DNA from: Phytoseiulus persimilis | Taxonomy: Eukaryota > Arthropoda > Arachnida > Mesostigmata > Phytoseiidae | Assembly (NCBI GenBank): GCA_037576195.1 | Contig: CM075101.1 | Location: 8,928,001 to 8,992,000, forward strand | Direction: 5' to 3' | DNA length: 64,000 bases | Shown: positions 20,249 through 31,705 of the stretch, piece by piece | Position numbering within the stretch: the stretch's first letter is position 1 | How the letters are laid out: each line of letters starts with the position of its first letter | Program-made: the position numbers and the translations under genes | Notes under the pieces: generated by a model | The model's input: only the letters and a program-made list of their open reading frames with translations | Databases searched by the model: none | Told to the model about the DNA's origin: nothing

Positions 20249-22720
20249 TTAGTACAGACCGATCTTTCTTCGACAACGCACGAACTTTTCCGTTGTCAAA
20301 CTCTTGGTCAGGATGTCGGCGATCATGCCGGTTGTAGGTATGTATTTTATCGTCACCAGACTTGCCGTGACCATGTCTCTGATGTAATGGTGCCGATGAT
20401 CGATATGTTTTGTTCTCTTGTGTTGTATCCCATTCAGACTGAGGAGAGCCGCTCCTTGATTGTCGCACCAGAGGGTCATTGGTCGCTCAACCTTGACCTT
20501 GGGCAGTTCGACGAAATTCAAGACCCATTCCACTCCTTGGCATGCAGCGGAGCATGCCATGTGTTCGGCCTCAGTGGAGGACAAGGCGACAGTCGGCTGT
20601 TTCTTACTAGTCCAAGAGACGCAAGCTCCTGCTAGTAGAAATGCGTATCCTGTTGTTGGTTTCCGGCAATCGTGGCATCCACCCCAATCAGCGTCGGAGA
20701 AAGCCTCAATACCTCCGGCTATCTTTCCGTCGAACTTCAGTTGCAGGTTCAGCGTGCCCTTTAGATACCGCAGGATTCTTTTTACTGCTATCCAGTGTGC
20801 TTTCGACGGCTCGGAGCAGAACTGACCGACCATTCTGACAGCGTGGCGAATATCCGGTCGAGTTGTTTGTGAAATGTGAATCAGACATCCGACAGCCTCG
20901 CGATATGGAGCATCGGTGGATTCTTCTCCCTCGATTTTCTTGGTCAATTTCGCCCCAGACTCTGCTGGAGTCGCCACCGGCTTACAATCACTCAAACCGA
21001 ACCTCTGCAGGACTCTTCTGATGTTTTCCGTCTGATCGAGAATGAATAGCTTCTCATCTGATTGCTGTGTGATCCTGATCCCGAGGCAATATTTGGCAGC
21101 TCCGAGGTCCTTCATGGGGAAAATCTTGCCTAAACCCTCTATGATTTCTGCTTGCAACCCTGCGTCGTTCGTGGAGATCAAGAAATCATCAACGTAGATG
21201 GTCAATAGGAGAACCTTCTCCCCTTGGACAACAAAGTAGCAGCATCTATCAGCCCGAAATTCTGTCAAGCCGAGAGATTTCAGGGCTGCGTTCAAGGTCT
21301 CGAACCATACCCGCCCTGCTTTATTCAGCCCGTATAATGATTTCTTCAGCAGGCAGACTTTGTCGCCGATCTGGAACATAGCGGGCTGCTCCATTAAAAT
21401 CTCGTCTTGCAACTTACCTTGCAAGTACGCCGTTTCCACGTCCAATTGGTTGATTTTCCAGCCTCCGCGTGCTGCATGTGCGAACAAGATACGCAGCGTG
21501 GTGATCCTCACCACGGGCGAATAGGTCTCGTCGAAGTCTACTCCTCTCGTTTGACCGCATCCTCGCCCGACCAATCTCGCCTTGTACTTTGTGATCTTTC
21601 CCTCGCTATCTCTCTTCAACTGAAAAACCCACTTTGAAGTGATAACTTTTCTTTTTGTCGGCCGGTCGACTAGAACCCACGTGCCGTTCTTCTCATGCGC
21701 TTTCATCTCAGTTTCCATTGCCGACAACCACTGTTCAGCGTCTTCCCCAGACATAGCTTCTTTGACCGTTGACGGGGAATCGTAATTAGTTGTAGAGCTC
21801 GGCCCACTACAACAGACACAAACGTATTCATCCAGCCAGCTCGGTGTTGTGCGGTTTCGCTTCGGGCGGCCGTCACTCACGCAGCGAGTGGAACCAGCAT
21901 CAAACTCCTGCGCATTCAACTCAACCGAGGGTACGGCCCCATTCACGACCAGATCGTTCTCGATCATCTGACCTGCTTCCTGCACATCATCCTGACCCGC
22001 CACCAGAGGCATTGGTCCTTGCACATCATCCTGACCCGCCACCAGAGGCATTGGTCCTTGCACATCATCCTGACCCGCCACCAGAGGCATTGGTCCTTGC
22101 ACATCATCCTGACCCGCCACCAGAGGCCTTGGTCTGTGCACATCATGCGGGCCCGCCACAAGAGGCATTGACCCCATCTGCGATTCCATCTGTGTCCCAG
22201 TCTGACATACCGCCGATGAAGCCATTGTAGCTTCGTCGAACGTCACGTTTCGTGACTTCTCGACACTGGTTGTATCGTCGAGTGGGATCAAGCGGTACGC
22301 TTTAGAGCTCGAGCAGTAGCCCACAACGAAACACATCTTAGCTTTTCCGTCCCACTTTCTACGTTTCTCTTTCGGCACATGAGCATACGCCAAGCAACCA
22401 AACACACGTAAGTAGCTCAAATCGGGTTTCCGTCCCGACCAGGCCTCCTCCGGACACATTTCGCGTAAGACCGCCTTCGGACTCACGTTCTTCAGCTTGC
22501 AAGCTGTGTTCACGGCCTCAGACCAATAACTCTGACCAAGTCCGGCACCTGTCAACATTGACCTTGCTTTCCCCACCAACGTTCTGACAGCTCTCTCTGC
22601 GCGTCCATTCTGTTCCGGACAATACTGTACCGACCGAGCGTGTTGTCCCATCAACACGCTCTTCTGAATCAACTGGCGGTCGATCCTCCTCGTCATCCTG
22701 ACTCTGTCCAACGGTTGCAA
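20249..22720 (-). CDS. pol: Copia (Ty1) retrotransposon pol, 3' part (integrase end, RT, RNase H)
   Basis: An 823-codon frame without stops. In order: the end of the integrase core (CPEQNGRAERAVRTL, residue about 34; VFGCLAYAHVPKEKRRKWD), a linker with 13-residue tandem repeats, reverse transcriptase (WVFQLKRDSEGKITKYKARL, QLDVETAYLQGKL, and the catalytic YVDDFLIS near residue 508), and RNase H (DADWGGC near 674, SSTEAEHMA). It ends just before a polypurine tract and putative LTR. Gag, protease and the first half of integrase are missing upstream of about 22650, so the copy is 5'-truncated. Intactness of the remaining frame implies recent insertion. The RT would copy element RNA in cytoplasmic particles. 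Confidence 0.93.
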   Translation of the reverse strand: MQPLDRVRMTRRIDRQLIQKSVLMGQHARSVQYCPEQNGRAERAVRTLVGKARSMLTGAGLGQSYWSEAVNTACKLKNVSPKAVLREMCPEEAWSGRKPDLSYLRVFGCLAYAHVPKEKRRKWDGKAKMCFVVGYCSSSKAYRLIPLDDTTSVEKSRNVTFDEATMASSAVCQTGTQMESQMGSMPLVAGPHDVHRPRPLVAGQDDVQGPMPLVAGQDDVQGPMPLVAGQDDVQGPMPLVAGQDDVQEAGQMIENDLVVNGAVPSVELNAQEFDAGSTRCVSDGRPKRNRTTPSWLDEYVCVCCSGPSSTTNYDSPSTVKEAMSGEDAEQWLSAMETEMKAHEKNGTWVLVDRPTKRKVITSKWVFQLKRDSEGKITKYKARLVGRGCGQTRGVDFDETYSPVVRITTLRILFAHAARGGWKINQLDVETAYLQGKLQDEILMEQPAMFQIGDKVCLLKKSLYGLNKAGRVWFETLNAALKSLGLTEFRADRCCYFVVQGEKVLLLTIYVDDFLISTNDAGLQAEIIEGLGKIFPMKDLGAAKYCLGIRITQQSDEKLFILDQTENIRRVLQRFGLSDCKPVATPAESGAKLTKKIEGEESTDAPYREAVGCLIHISQTTRPDIRHAVRMVGQFCSEPSKAHWIAVKRILRYLKGTLNLQLKFDGKIAGGIEAFSDADWGGCHDCRKPTTGYAFLLAGACVSWTSKKQPTVALSSTEAEHMACSAACQGVEWVLNFVELPKVKVERPMTLWCDNQGAALLSLNGIQHKRTKHIDHRHHYIRDMVTASLVTIKYIPTTGMIADILTKSLTTEKFVRCRRKIGLY
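21978..22170 (-). repeat. 39-bp tandem repeat inside Copia pol linker
   Basis: Five copies encoding GQDDVQGPMPLVA-type units, three of them identical. It keeps the pol frame open (39 is a multiple of 3). It lies between integrase and reverse transcriptase. Confidence 0.9.
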
Positions 22721-23399
22721 TGAGCCTGCTGTCGAACGCTCGTTTGCAGCCTGCTCTCCTTCTCGGACTCGCTTGACGCAGTTGTTGTCGGGTCTTCATG
22801 GCACTATTTGGCTGAAATACTGAATCCATTAACAGGTGGGTACTCGCGCGCTCCGAACGATCGGCCAAATGTCAATGATGACTAAACGGCGGAAGGCTCT
22901 AAAAATCGGAAAGATTCCCGTCTCTCGAGGCTTTGATTTTGTCGTGGAAGGCCAGGTTTCTTACAGAGTGGACTGTGGAACGCTTCCGAGTCGCTGAATT
23001 CGTACTCAATTGGAGTCCGACATCAGCATCGGGAGTCACAGCGTTTAGAAGCCTGACGTTCGGAAGTCACCATGACGGCATCTTGAAACATGCGTTCATG
23101 CGCTGCTCGCTCGGTTCCAAATTTTCGCGTGTGGATTCTCCAAGGTCCCCCCACCGAATTATGCACAGAACCGCAAATCGGTGGGGGTGACGAGAATATC
23201 GATTCTTCCAGTAAGGTACCCCCTCAACCAAGACCGATTATTCCGATGGGGTTGGTTTCGATACTTGTGGCGTTGGAGCTCTGTTGACTAACTTCTTGAC
23301 GTATCCACACTCCGAACATGATATAAGCTCTCATACCGGGCCGATGGCCCAGCTGGTCGACGCTGCAGTCATTCTAGATTTAAGATATAACCTTCGGGT
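22721..23399. other. No recognised gene
   Basis: 5' break of the Copia element and unassigned sequence. Confidence 0.4.
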
Positions 23400-25350
23400 C
23401 CTCCTTCCTTTCCCATCTCTCAAGTGATTCCTCCGTGTCGATTCTCATTCCCGGCGTCCTCCCTTCGTGTGATCCCGATCGATCCTGTCTCGTACACTCA
23501 GAATCTGACCTCCTTTGCATTCAAGGAGCACCTCTCCCGTTGCTCCATCCTTCTTACTGCAACGTTTGCAAGCCGCTGGCGTTCGCGAGCAATCGACCGC
23601 CTCTACTCTCGCCATAATAGTGCTCTGTAATTCATCAATATCTTCTGAGTCGGTCGGAAGTTTTCTCTCGAGACTTGATTTCAAGCAGGGCGTCCAACGG
23701 ATGAGCGAACTCGGCGAGCTTCGGCGCGGAATAGAATTGAATCATGCCGATGAAAGATCTGACTTCAGAAGTATTCGTGGGCGTTGTTGCACTTCGTATG
23801 GCCTCAACTTTCTCGTCACATTTGGAGATCTGCAAATGCTTCACCTGGAAACCACAACACGTGACCGACTCGTTGAGAAATACACATTGGTCAGCGTTGT
23901 GTCGGATATCGTTGAGATTCAACCCCGCGAATACCTCCGCCAGTCGACGAAGATGTTCAGCATCTGTGGCTGCCGCAACTATGATGTCGTCTATAGCACA
24001 TTCGACTTCATCGATGCCGGTGAAGATTCCCTCGATGGATCTTTGCCAGATTGCTCATGCATCTGAGAGACCACTCGACATCCTGTTGAGCTGGTATAGA
24101 CCGCGATGCGTGTTCACCACCACACATTTTCTGTCGGAAGCAAGTCCTGGCGAATGCAGGAATGCGCTCGAGATGTCCAGCTTTGTAAAACGCAGTCAGT
24201 TGCCGCTGCTGTCCAATGCGTGGCGAATGTTTTTGAGACGATGATCGTCAATCCTGATGTACTCGTTGATACCAACCTTGGAATCGCCTAATATCCGAAA
24301 TTCCTTGCCTTCGGCTCGAGGAACAATGACTATAGATGTCATTGTTCGTGACGAATCGGACATCAACCTTTTGTGTTACCTTGCTTCGCTCCAGATAGTC
24401 TAGGTTCGCGTTAGACACCCCAATGAATGAATGCATGGTTGCTCACGCATGTAGACCGGTACAGGTTGATCTGCTGTCAACTCAAGTTTCGCTTCTTAGT
24501 TGGGAATGCAACCGATGCCGTCTTTCAGCAGGTTATAGTATTTCTTGAGGACTCCTCTGGCACGGGCTTTGAGATCTCCGGAAGTCGTAGTAGAAGATGC
24601 TCTAACGCTCTGCACGTTTTGTTTCATGAGCTGATGGAAGTCGTTCGGGAACCCTCGACGCCACTGTCTGCCGAAGAGTATTGGGAAGTTGGTTTGGTCA
24701 AAAAGGTACACGGGAAGCCGGGGAGCTATGTCACCGAATTTCACTTCAACCATGACATGTGAATGCGGGCTGAAAGATTTCCCAGTAGCAGTATGCAAAC
24801 GAACGTCCGCTCCGAATTTCTGGTGCCTAGGAAACATCTTCTCGAATGTCGGAAGTGGAATTGTTGAGGTTCCGCTGCCTGAGTCGGCCTCCGTTTTCAT
24901 GAGCCGGTTGTTGAGCATAAAACCCTGACATGCAGTGAGTTATCCCCTCCCACGAAATGGAAAGGGTATTTCTCTCAGTTGAATGAAATTTTTCCTCTAA
25001 CCTGATCGACAAGCTTGCTGAATAAGTCCAACTTTGCCGCAAGTGTTGTACGAAGTCGATTTGTGCCTGCAAGTTGGAGCAAGATGTGATCTGTCTTCAC
25101 AGCGATACCATGCAGTTTGTCGTCCTTCAGGATGAACAGGTTTCTCATGAGCCTTGGCAGAACAGTCCTTGACGAAACTGACTGAAGAGCTGCTCGTAGT
25201 AATAGTCTCAACAGTCTTCCGTGCCGTCTCCACGCACGAGGCGAAATCGCAGAGCTCTGAGAATTGTGAGCTCGCAGCTCCCAACGATTTGGTCCACTTC
25301 GATTCTCTTAAGACACAACTCACTCTTTTCTCGAAGAGAACCCGTCCCAC
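23400..25350 (-). pseudogene. Gypsy (Ty3) retrotransposon relic, gag to RT
   Basis: On the minus strand, 5' to 3', there are gag zinc knuckles (CEDRSHLAPTC and CGKVGLIQQAC, about 25000-25130, with Trp/Tyr in place of one cysteine each). Next is a protease-like segment (EADSGSGTSTIPLPTFEKMF, then FPILFGRQW, 24496-24918). Then the end of RT (CVFLNESVTCCGFQV, RSATTPTNTSEVRSFIGMIQFYS, 23740-23922) and a linker toward integrase (DELQSTIMARVEAV, about 23560-23640). RNase H is deleted between RT and linker, and several frame changes separate the parts. The gag-PR-RT order identifies Ty3/Gypsy. No LTR was found. Confidence 0.8.
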
Positions 25351-25527
25351 ACATCTCGACTTCTCTTCTCACAACAGTACCCTCCCTAATCAGCTGTCTC
25401 TATACTATGGTAGGCGTGTCCCTTTTCCCGAATCTCAAATGGCACTATCTCATCCCAACCGTGGCTTAGTCACCTTCCCGAAAGCTGGGCTCCATTTTCC
25501 TAGCAAAGTGCTATTTTTCCCCTCTCA

Positions 25528-25850
25528 CCTTCTTTTGCTCTATAGAACCCGAATTCGTCCCTCTCGAATACTGCTCGCATGCCTGGGAGAGCGCCGCTCT
25601 TCATCCCTTTTCAATTTCGATTCTATACAAAAGCGCACTGTTCGTCTCATTGGTGACGAGACCCTGTGCTCCGCACTCTTCCCCCGTTTAACCAGACGTA
25701 GTGTCAAACAACACCTCTATTCTGTCCAATCATTCACTGATCGTTATGCTCAGTTGGATTCTTACTTCTTCCCTCGCATATCTTGCCTTGGGAAGGCCCT
25801 TCCCTTACAAGCCTTCCCTTCAAACTACAACACGAAACACTTCTGAGCCT
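25528..25850 (+). pseudogene. LINE reverse transcriptase tail fragment
   Basis: A frame reading LLLLYRTRIRPS, then SSLFNFDSIQKRTVRLIGD and LFPRLTRRSVKQHLYSV matches the post-RT region of LINEs, where L-Y-K-..-I-R-P, L-D-S-V-Q-K-R and R-R..L are conserved. The catalytic core is absent. It abuts the Gypsy relic in the opposite orientation. Confidence 0.6.
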
Positions 25851-27430
25851 CTACCCTCCCGCATATGCCAGATAATGAGCCTTGGGCTTTTCCTGTGGGT
25901 ATTATCTTTATGAGTCCCACACTTCAGCTGAACTTTCCGTTCTTCTGAGTCCTGCGTGGATGCATTTTCTACACATAGATTTTCTATGTTTTCCCTTTGT
26001 AATTTTCCTGTTTTTCACACTCACAGTGCATTTTGTGAATAATAGGGTGTGCCCTTCGTGAGATGTTCCACTGAAAAAATTTCTCCTCCATATGAACTTC
26101 GTCGAATAGTTCCAAAAATGGTGCATTGCCTATGTATGCGATGATGGCGCATCGCTTCTCCGTTTCGTCATTACATTTATGAGGATCAAGTGCTCGAAAG
26201 TCCGAAGGTTGGGATAGAGTACGCTGACGGTATTTCACTTCGAAATGGACTGAACCGTGTTCATTCTAGCAGTCGATGCTTGAGCGAGCGAACGCTCTGG
26301 AAGATCCGATCACTATATTCTTATAGCCGCGGTACTTGATTCGAGACCGTAACACTGCGGATGCCGACTTGGCTAGTTCTGGAGTGAGAATGACATCACG
26401 CGCACTCGGCTGCGAAAGCTCGTGGACCGAGCTCTCGAATCCATTCGGTGCTCGGGTCCGGAGGACTCCAGGGGTTGCTGGGAAATCCTGCTGGGATTTT
26501 TTCTCAACCGAGAGGGAACTAATGCGATGAGCAGCGCCGTGCTTTCTGCTTTTCGACGAGCTCTCTGCATCTCTCCAGCCTGGCGCTTTGTTGGCCCTTG
26601 AGAGCATCTGACGACTTCTTGGACGTAACTCTTGCAAAGCAGGTTCCTGTACACGCAGCGTACGATCACTCACTTTGAATCCTACTGTCAGTCGCCGACA
26701 AGAGACGTGAAAGTCCTTCGACACACAACGATATGAGAACCTTCCTCCGCTGTCTCTGCCCCCAGAAACGCTCCGATGACTCGATACACCGCCCACTCCG
26801 GCAGTCTCAGCATTCCAAGAACGGCCATAGACTGAATTCCGTCGCGCAGCGTGATGTCAGTTGATTGCTTGAGGGCTAGCTCGGAATCGCGCGATAAGAT
26901 AGAAAAAAGTCACAATTCAGCTGCCGCACCTAGTGGATCTCGACATCATCGCCAACATTGAAGCCCTCCACAAGCGGTACCCGGTCAACCATAAGTAGAG
27001 TGAGCTCAGTCCCCATGATGCAATTACGTGAATGACAGCAATCAATCTCTTGAAGCTCATCCGATTCTTCGGGAACGCGGGGGCTCTTGAAATCTCACAC
27101 GATCAGATGGTGCTTCCAGTAAGCGTTCCCGAAAACGCACATTGATGACTAAGTCAATCACCAAACAGAGATAGATGAGAACGTTCCCGCCCCACCCGTC
27201 GTTCCCGACGGAATTCCGCGCTCCGATATCCATGCCAGAGTATGATACGGTGAATGGCAGCCTACTCGGTATGTCTGCCGAATGATCGCTCCCTGCGGAC
27301 CCCTGAGCTGTTGCTCCTCCCGTTTTTCTTCTTGCTGGTCATCCTTCCTAGGACTGGGTTTGTCCACCTTTTCTCAGAGGAACTCATTCGGGTACCCACT
27401 TATGCGGCGAGTGGGAGAATCTAGCGGCAG
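25851..27430. other. No gene recognised; one unassigned minus-strand ORF
   Basis: A 176-codon minus-strand frame (26796-26266) is basic and Ser-rich (RPRSRQMLSRANKAP, VEKKSQQDFPATPG) without known motifs. It could be a fragment of a gene or chance. Nothing else is supported. Confidence 0.3.
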
Positions 27431-27480
27431 TCTATTGAGGACAAACAAACAAACAGACCCTGGATCTGTGTATATAGATG
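27431..27480 (+). repeat. Repeat motif 'gaggacaaacaaacaaacag'
   Basis: The segment 'gtctattgaggac(a/g)aacaaac' followed by 'agaccctggatc' and 'tatata' recurs on the minus strand at 49540-49595. A weaker version follows satellite array A at 1633. Confidence 0.75.
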
Positions 27481-28100
27481 AATGGGATTTTCATTGTATT
27501 CTTCCCTGGATCTTTATATATATATAGATGTGATCTTCATTGTGTTGCGGAAGAACCTCAACCCAGGCAGCTCAAACAGGATCGGAAGCATACCCACGAA
27601 GTGGAAGACGATCGCAGCATCAAACTCATGGCTACCGCGGAAATAAGGGAAGTCGTCCCCGAAATACCTGAGAAGGGTGTGAAACGAACCTACAACGAAC
27701 TCCTGCTCGCAACGGTACCGACCCTGCTAGCCGAGTTTGCGGACGAGCCACTTGGAGGTTCTGTGCTGCCCAAATTCTGCACCGTCATCGTTCGACTGTT
27801 AGGCCGATGCTGTCAAAATTTCGTGCCGAAATTGTGCTTGAGAGCGATTGGCGGAAAAGAGCAAGCGAAGAAGAATTTTCGTTCTCCGATGATGGTGCGA
27901 ACGATCGGATCCTCGGTTTCTAAACGAGGGAGCTGGTTGTCGTCGTCCGATTGTGACTCCGACGTGGTCTTCATGGATGGAACCTTCGAAGTCGTGCCAA
28001 ACTTGTTTCTCCAACTTCATACGCTCCACTGCTCCTATAGAGGACAGATGGCACCATTCGCTTCCTCCTTGTTCCTCAACGAGACGAAAGAGACATATTG

Positions 28101-28102
28101 TA
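28101..28102. repeat. TA target duplication (mariner left)
   Basis: TA directly before the left TIR; matched by TA at 29387-29388. Confidence 0.85.
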
Positions 28103-28133
28103 TTAGGTAAGTCAAAAAGTTCGTAGCGTTTTT
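28103..28133 (+). repeat. Mariner left TIR (31 bp)
   Basis: Perfect inverted match to 29356-29386; binding site for the transposase HTH domains. Confidence 0.95.
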
Positions 28134-28283
28134 GATCCGACATTTTTGAAATTCCCGCGCTCCGCACAAGAGCCGCCTACTACAGTGGTTGTTCGTTTAC
28201 GTTCTTAGGCGGGCTCTAGAGTTCCTACCGGTGTATCGTTTCAGACTTTATCGTCGAGTTCGTAAAATCAGGAAGAATTTGCG

Positions 28284-29312
28284 ATGGAGGACCAAAAGCA
28301 GCATTTTCGACACATAATGTTGTTCTGCTACCGCGAAGGCTTGAATGCAGCGAAGACCACTCGAAGAATATCTGCAGTTTACGGGGAGAATGCTCTTCAA
28401 AGTTCTACGGTTAGAAAGTGGTTTACCCGTTTCAAGGCTGAAAACTTTAATCTTGAAGATGAGCCCAGATCAGGACGACCACAAGTTGTGGAACCCGATG
28501 AAATCATTAGCCTGGTAACTTCAAACCCCGGCCTGACCATCAAAGAAATTGAAGACTCGACGGGAGTTTCTCATGGAACCGTTTGGAATCGCCTCCATCA
28601 AGCTGGCTTCTCAAACAAGAGGAATATCTGGCTGCCTCATGACCTCACCGATCGCCAGCTCGAAAGACGTGTGGATACAAGCCACACTCTTCTCCGGAAG
28701 AATGCCAATGAACCATTTCTGAAGAGACTGATAACCGGCGATGAAAAGTGGATACTCTACAGGAACGCTACGCAAAGAAAAAGCTGGGTCCCCAAAGGTT
28801 CACGGGCCGCAGCCGTCCCCAAACCCGAAATTCATCAAAAAAAAGTGATGCTGAGCTGTTGGTGGGACTGCAAGGGCGTTGTGTTTTTCGAGCTGCTCCC
28901 GCCGGGTCAGACCATCACCACCGAAGTCTACTGCAGGCAGCTTGAGGATTTGAAGACCGCAGTAGCAACAAAGCGCCCAGAATTGGCGAACAGATGGGGC
29001 GTCGTTTTTCAACATGATAATGCGAGACCCCACGTAAGTTTGCGCTCTCGGCAGAAATTGGCGGAGTTTGACTGGGATGTGCTGCCACACCCAGCTTATA
29101 GTCCCGACCTTGCACCGTCAGACTATCACTTGTTCCGGTCTCTTCAAAACTCTCTTGATGGAGAAATATTCGAATCTTTGGAGGGTATAAAAAATCACCT
29201 CAATCAGTTTTTTGGAAAGAAGGAAACCAAGTTCTGGGAGAAGGGAATCTTCGATTTACCTGACCGATGGGCGAAGGTCATGGAACAAAACGGCCAATAT
29301 ATCATTCAATAA
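28284..29312 (+). CDS. Mariner transposase (DD34D), intact
   Basis: 342 codons, the usual mariner length, from ATG at 28284 with 150 bp of leader after the TIR. The N-terminal paired-type HTH DNA-binding region (residues about 1-110) contains ENALQSSTVRKWFTRFK and GVSHGTVWNRLHQAGF. The mariner signature WLPHDL is at 116-121. The catalytic triad is D153 (TGDEKWIL), D245 (FQHDNARPH) and D280 (YSPDLAPSDYHLF); the last two are separated by 34 residues, hence DD34D. All catalytic residues and both signature motifs are present and there are no stops, so the enzyme may be active in cut-and-paste transposition. It needs no introns or host gene structure. Confidence 0.97.
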   Translation: MEDQKQHFRHIMLFCYREGLNAAKTTRRISAVYGENALQSSTVRKWFTRFKAENFNLEDEPRSGRPQVVEPDEIISLVTSNPGLTIKEIEDSTGVSHGTVWNRLHQAGFSNKRNIWLPHDLTDRQLERRVDTSHTLLRKNANEPFLKRLITGDEKWILYRNATQRKSWVPKGSRAAAVPKPEIHQKKVMLSCWWDCKGVVFFELLPPGQTITTEVYCRQLEDLKTAVATKRPELANRWGVVFQHDNARPHVSLRSRQKLAEFDWDVLPHPAYSPDLAPSDYHLFRSLQNSLDGEIFESLEGIKNHLNQFFGKKETKFWEKGIFDLPDRWAKVMEQNGQYIIQ

Positions 29313-29355
29313 AAAGACTCTTGTGTACAGGAATTCGGCTCTTGAAAAATAGGTA

Positions 29356-29386
29356 AAAAACGCTACGAACTTTTTGACTTACCTAA
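29356..29386 (-). repeat. Mariner right TIR (31 bp)
   Basis: Perfect complement of the left TIR, followed by TA at 29387-29388. Confidence 0.95.
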
Positions 29387-29860
29387 TAGAATTTTTCCGT
29401 TGTTGAGGCAGCACGCGGACAGCATCAGTTTTCAGACCGAGAATTCTCCGAATAGATTCCAGAATCGCGACCCTCAGGGCGATCTAAGGAACGTTTCCCT
29501 CGGCCGACATCAAGGGTTGTCGATTTTGCCCAAAACCAGTTCCGAATCTCGACGCGTCATTTAGACTTGACGTAGCGATAACCCGACTGCGAAGAGGAAA
29601 CTCCAGCGCTCTCGTTTCTATTTGAGTGGAGAGATACGAGGAAATCGCATCGCCCACGTGAGTTGGGCCTCAGTCAGTTCGATTGCGACAAAGAAATCAA
29701 AAAACTGCGGCGCTTCTGTACAGCATTGTTGATGTTTTCCCTCCAGCGACTGGACGGGGCTTGGCTGGCCACGGAGGACTTCTGGGACTATGTCGTGGAT
29801 ACGTGGCTTGACAACGGGCACAGATGTTGTTGCTTTGTAACAAGCAAGATGCACCAAAGC

Positions 29861-31314
29861 CGGACCCGAAATACGAGAGAATCAATGATAACATAGTTCT
29901 ACAGAACAGCACGAGTCTCAAATTGGAAGAGGAGACGGTTCGTCGGCATTTTGAGCTCTACAGTCGCCCCGATGCCTGACTGGTCGGCCGGATGTTACGA
30001 CTTTTCAGCTAAAAGGATGAGTCCCGGGGGACGATTATGTAGATCAACCAGACCCCTTCTTGAGCGAAAAGTCTAGGACTGCAGAAAAAAAGGTTCACCG
30101 GCATTTCGAGCTCGAAAGTCCCTCCATTGACCGGTTCTACTGCTTTGCGACCTTCTCAACGGGGGATGAACGGCGGATCGGACCATCTCAGAACCTTTAT
30201 AGGTTTGATCGAAGGTCTGATCGGTCTTATTGTCTTGCGGGGCTTGATCCCTGATCGGAACGTCGAATATTGAGGTTATTAGTTGGAAATTCGAGGCGAC
30301 TATTCGGCCAATTTGAGACCTTCCGCAGCAAAGAAAACGGTCAAGTGTGACCCTGAACATGAGTCCTTAGAGGCTGCAAAACGGGCACCATCTCATCTGT
30401 GTCCCGGGGCTACACATAGCGTACCTCCATTCTTAGTGACTTTGGATTTTCAACCACCGGGTGAATCAACGAAAGAGCATGAAGATAAGTATAATGAAAG
30501 CGACACCTTACTGTGGAGAACGACTCACGGATTCCTGGTAGACATATTGAAAATTTCAAGCGGGATCGGAGACTGGAACCAGTTCGACCACAGGAAAGGT
30601 GCGCCCTTTCCTTTACCAGTTCAACCCGTCATTATCGAGAGCAGTATTGGCTGACTTGGGCTTCCGGAGTTCTATCGGCGCGTGAATCGCCATGTGCATA
30701 GAGCTCCATCGGACGATTTATCTTTTCAGATGTCCCACACTATCCTTTGGAGATCGCCCGTCTGTTGAAAGATGCCCGTTCATTTTCTCGAGTGTTCGAG
30801 ATCTGCCTGATGATCTGAGGTCGCCCGTCAATGGGAAGGGGTCGTCTCACCAGAATCTCTTCAAATCGAGCGATCGCTACAGTAGCTCGATATATGTATA
30901 TAGGTACGGTGGGTGGATTCTCATACCTTTGTTCCCTCATTGCGGCCACACAAATTTTTCTTTCAAATCTTCCTAGAATCGTCGAGTTACCCGACCATCC
31001 AATCCGCAGAACGTCTCTTGCTCGCATCTTTTTCTCTAACATCAGCATCATCATTTTCAGAAATCACAAGCTTCCTGGCCCCACACAGAGCTACTCTAAT
31101 CGTCAAATGTCACGATTCTTCACGAGCTCCATCTCACCAAAGACAGAACGACAACAGTTCAGATTGTTCAACTCGCATAGTCAATTGGAATAGCCCATAT
31201 GCCTGTTCATTTCTTCTGATCGTATACGCTCGCCCGCCCGACGAGATCGCTCGTCCAATGGAGCACGCCCTACTGTGAGAAAGTTCACGATATATGAGTA
31301 AGGCAGTCACACGT
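29861..31314. other. No recognised gene
   Basis: A weak direct repeat ('ggttc.(c/t)cggcatttt/cgagct', about 29937 and 30092) is present. Otherwise nothing is assignable. Confidence 0.35.
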
Positions 31315-31705
31315 TTCATCGAAAGAACTCTCTTCAGCCGTTTCCGAAGAGTTTGATCACCGGCGAGGAAAAGTGGATACTCCACAGCAGAGGAAGGCCT
31401 TGACAGGAGCCGGGCCCGTGAAGTTGCTCCAGCAGCAACGGTCACGAAACCCAAATTCATGGGAAAAAATGATTTTGGTCCGTTGGAGAGGTTTCAAGGG
31501 GATTTTGTTTTGCGAACTGGTTCCTGCTAGTCAGACAGTCAACACAAATGTCTGCTGCAGACCATTCCAAGATTTGAATGCGGCAGACATGAGAAAGGAT
31601 CTAGACGCAGAGAACAGTTGTTTTCCATGACGACAACCCAAGACCCCATACAAGTTGGAGATCGGTGGTCGAAGGTAATGTATTGCATAGAAAATACATG
31701 CAATA
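31315..31705 (+). pseudogene. Mariner relic 1
   Basis: A broken frame reads FPKSLITGEEKWILHSRGR (the first catalytic Asp is replaced by Glu). In other frames it gives KGILFCELVPASQTVNTNVCC and FHDDNPRPHTSW (second catalytic Asp), then jumps to DRWSKVMYCIEN, the mariner C-terminus. The third Asp region is deleted, and no TIRs are seen. It is related to, but clearly older than, the intact mariner 2 kb upstream. Confidence 0.75.

Larger units (their letters stand above)
28103..29386 (+). mobile_element. Complete mariner transposon (1284 bp)
   Basis: Terminal inverted repeats at 28103-28133 and 29356-29386 are perfect complements over 31 bp (outer end ttaggtaagtcaaaaagttc), flanked by TA duplications. 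One intact transposase gene lies between them. Perfect TIRs, TSD and frame indicate a very recent insertion and possible autonomy. Confidence 0.96.
27540..29860 (+). pseudogene. FLYWCH-MULE transposase, copy 2 (interrupted by mariner)
   Basis: Before the mariner, the frame ending at 28102 shows a FLYWCH-like HTHE pair, a linker (VKRTYNELLLATVPTLLAEF) and the catalytic start VVFMDGTFEVVPNLFLQLHT, then GQMAPFASSLFLNETKETY. The first catalytic Asp is in FMDGTF. After the mariner the same frame continues RIFPLLRQHADSISF. A further shift gives FPSADIKGCRFC, and about 29660-29830 gives LRRFCTALLM, LDGAWLATEDFWDYVVDTWL, which is the MULE C-terminal region. The transposase is dead through the mariner insertion and frameshifts. 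Confidence 0.82.

Noticed and set aside
28857-29115. Minus-strand frames within the mariner
   Set aside because: Shadows of the transposase gene.
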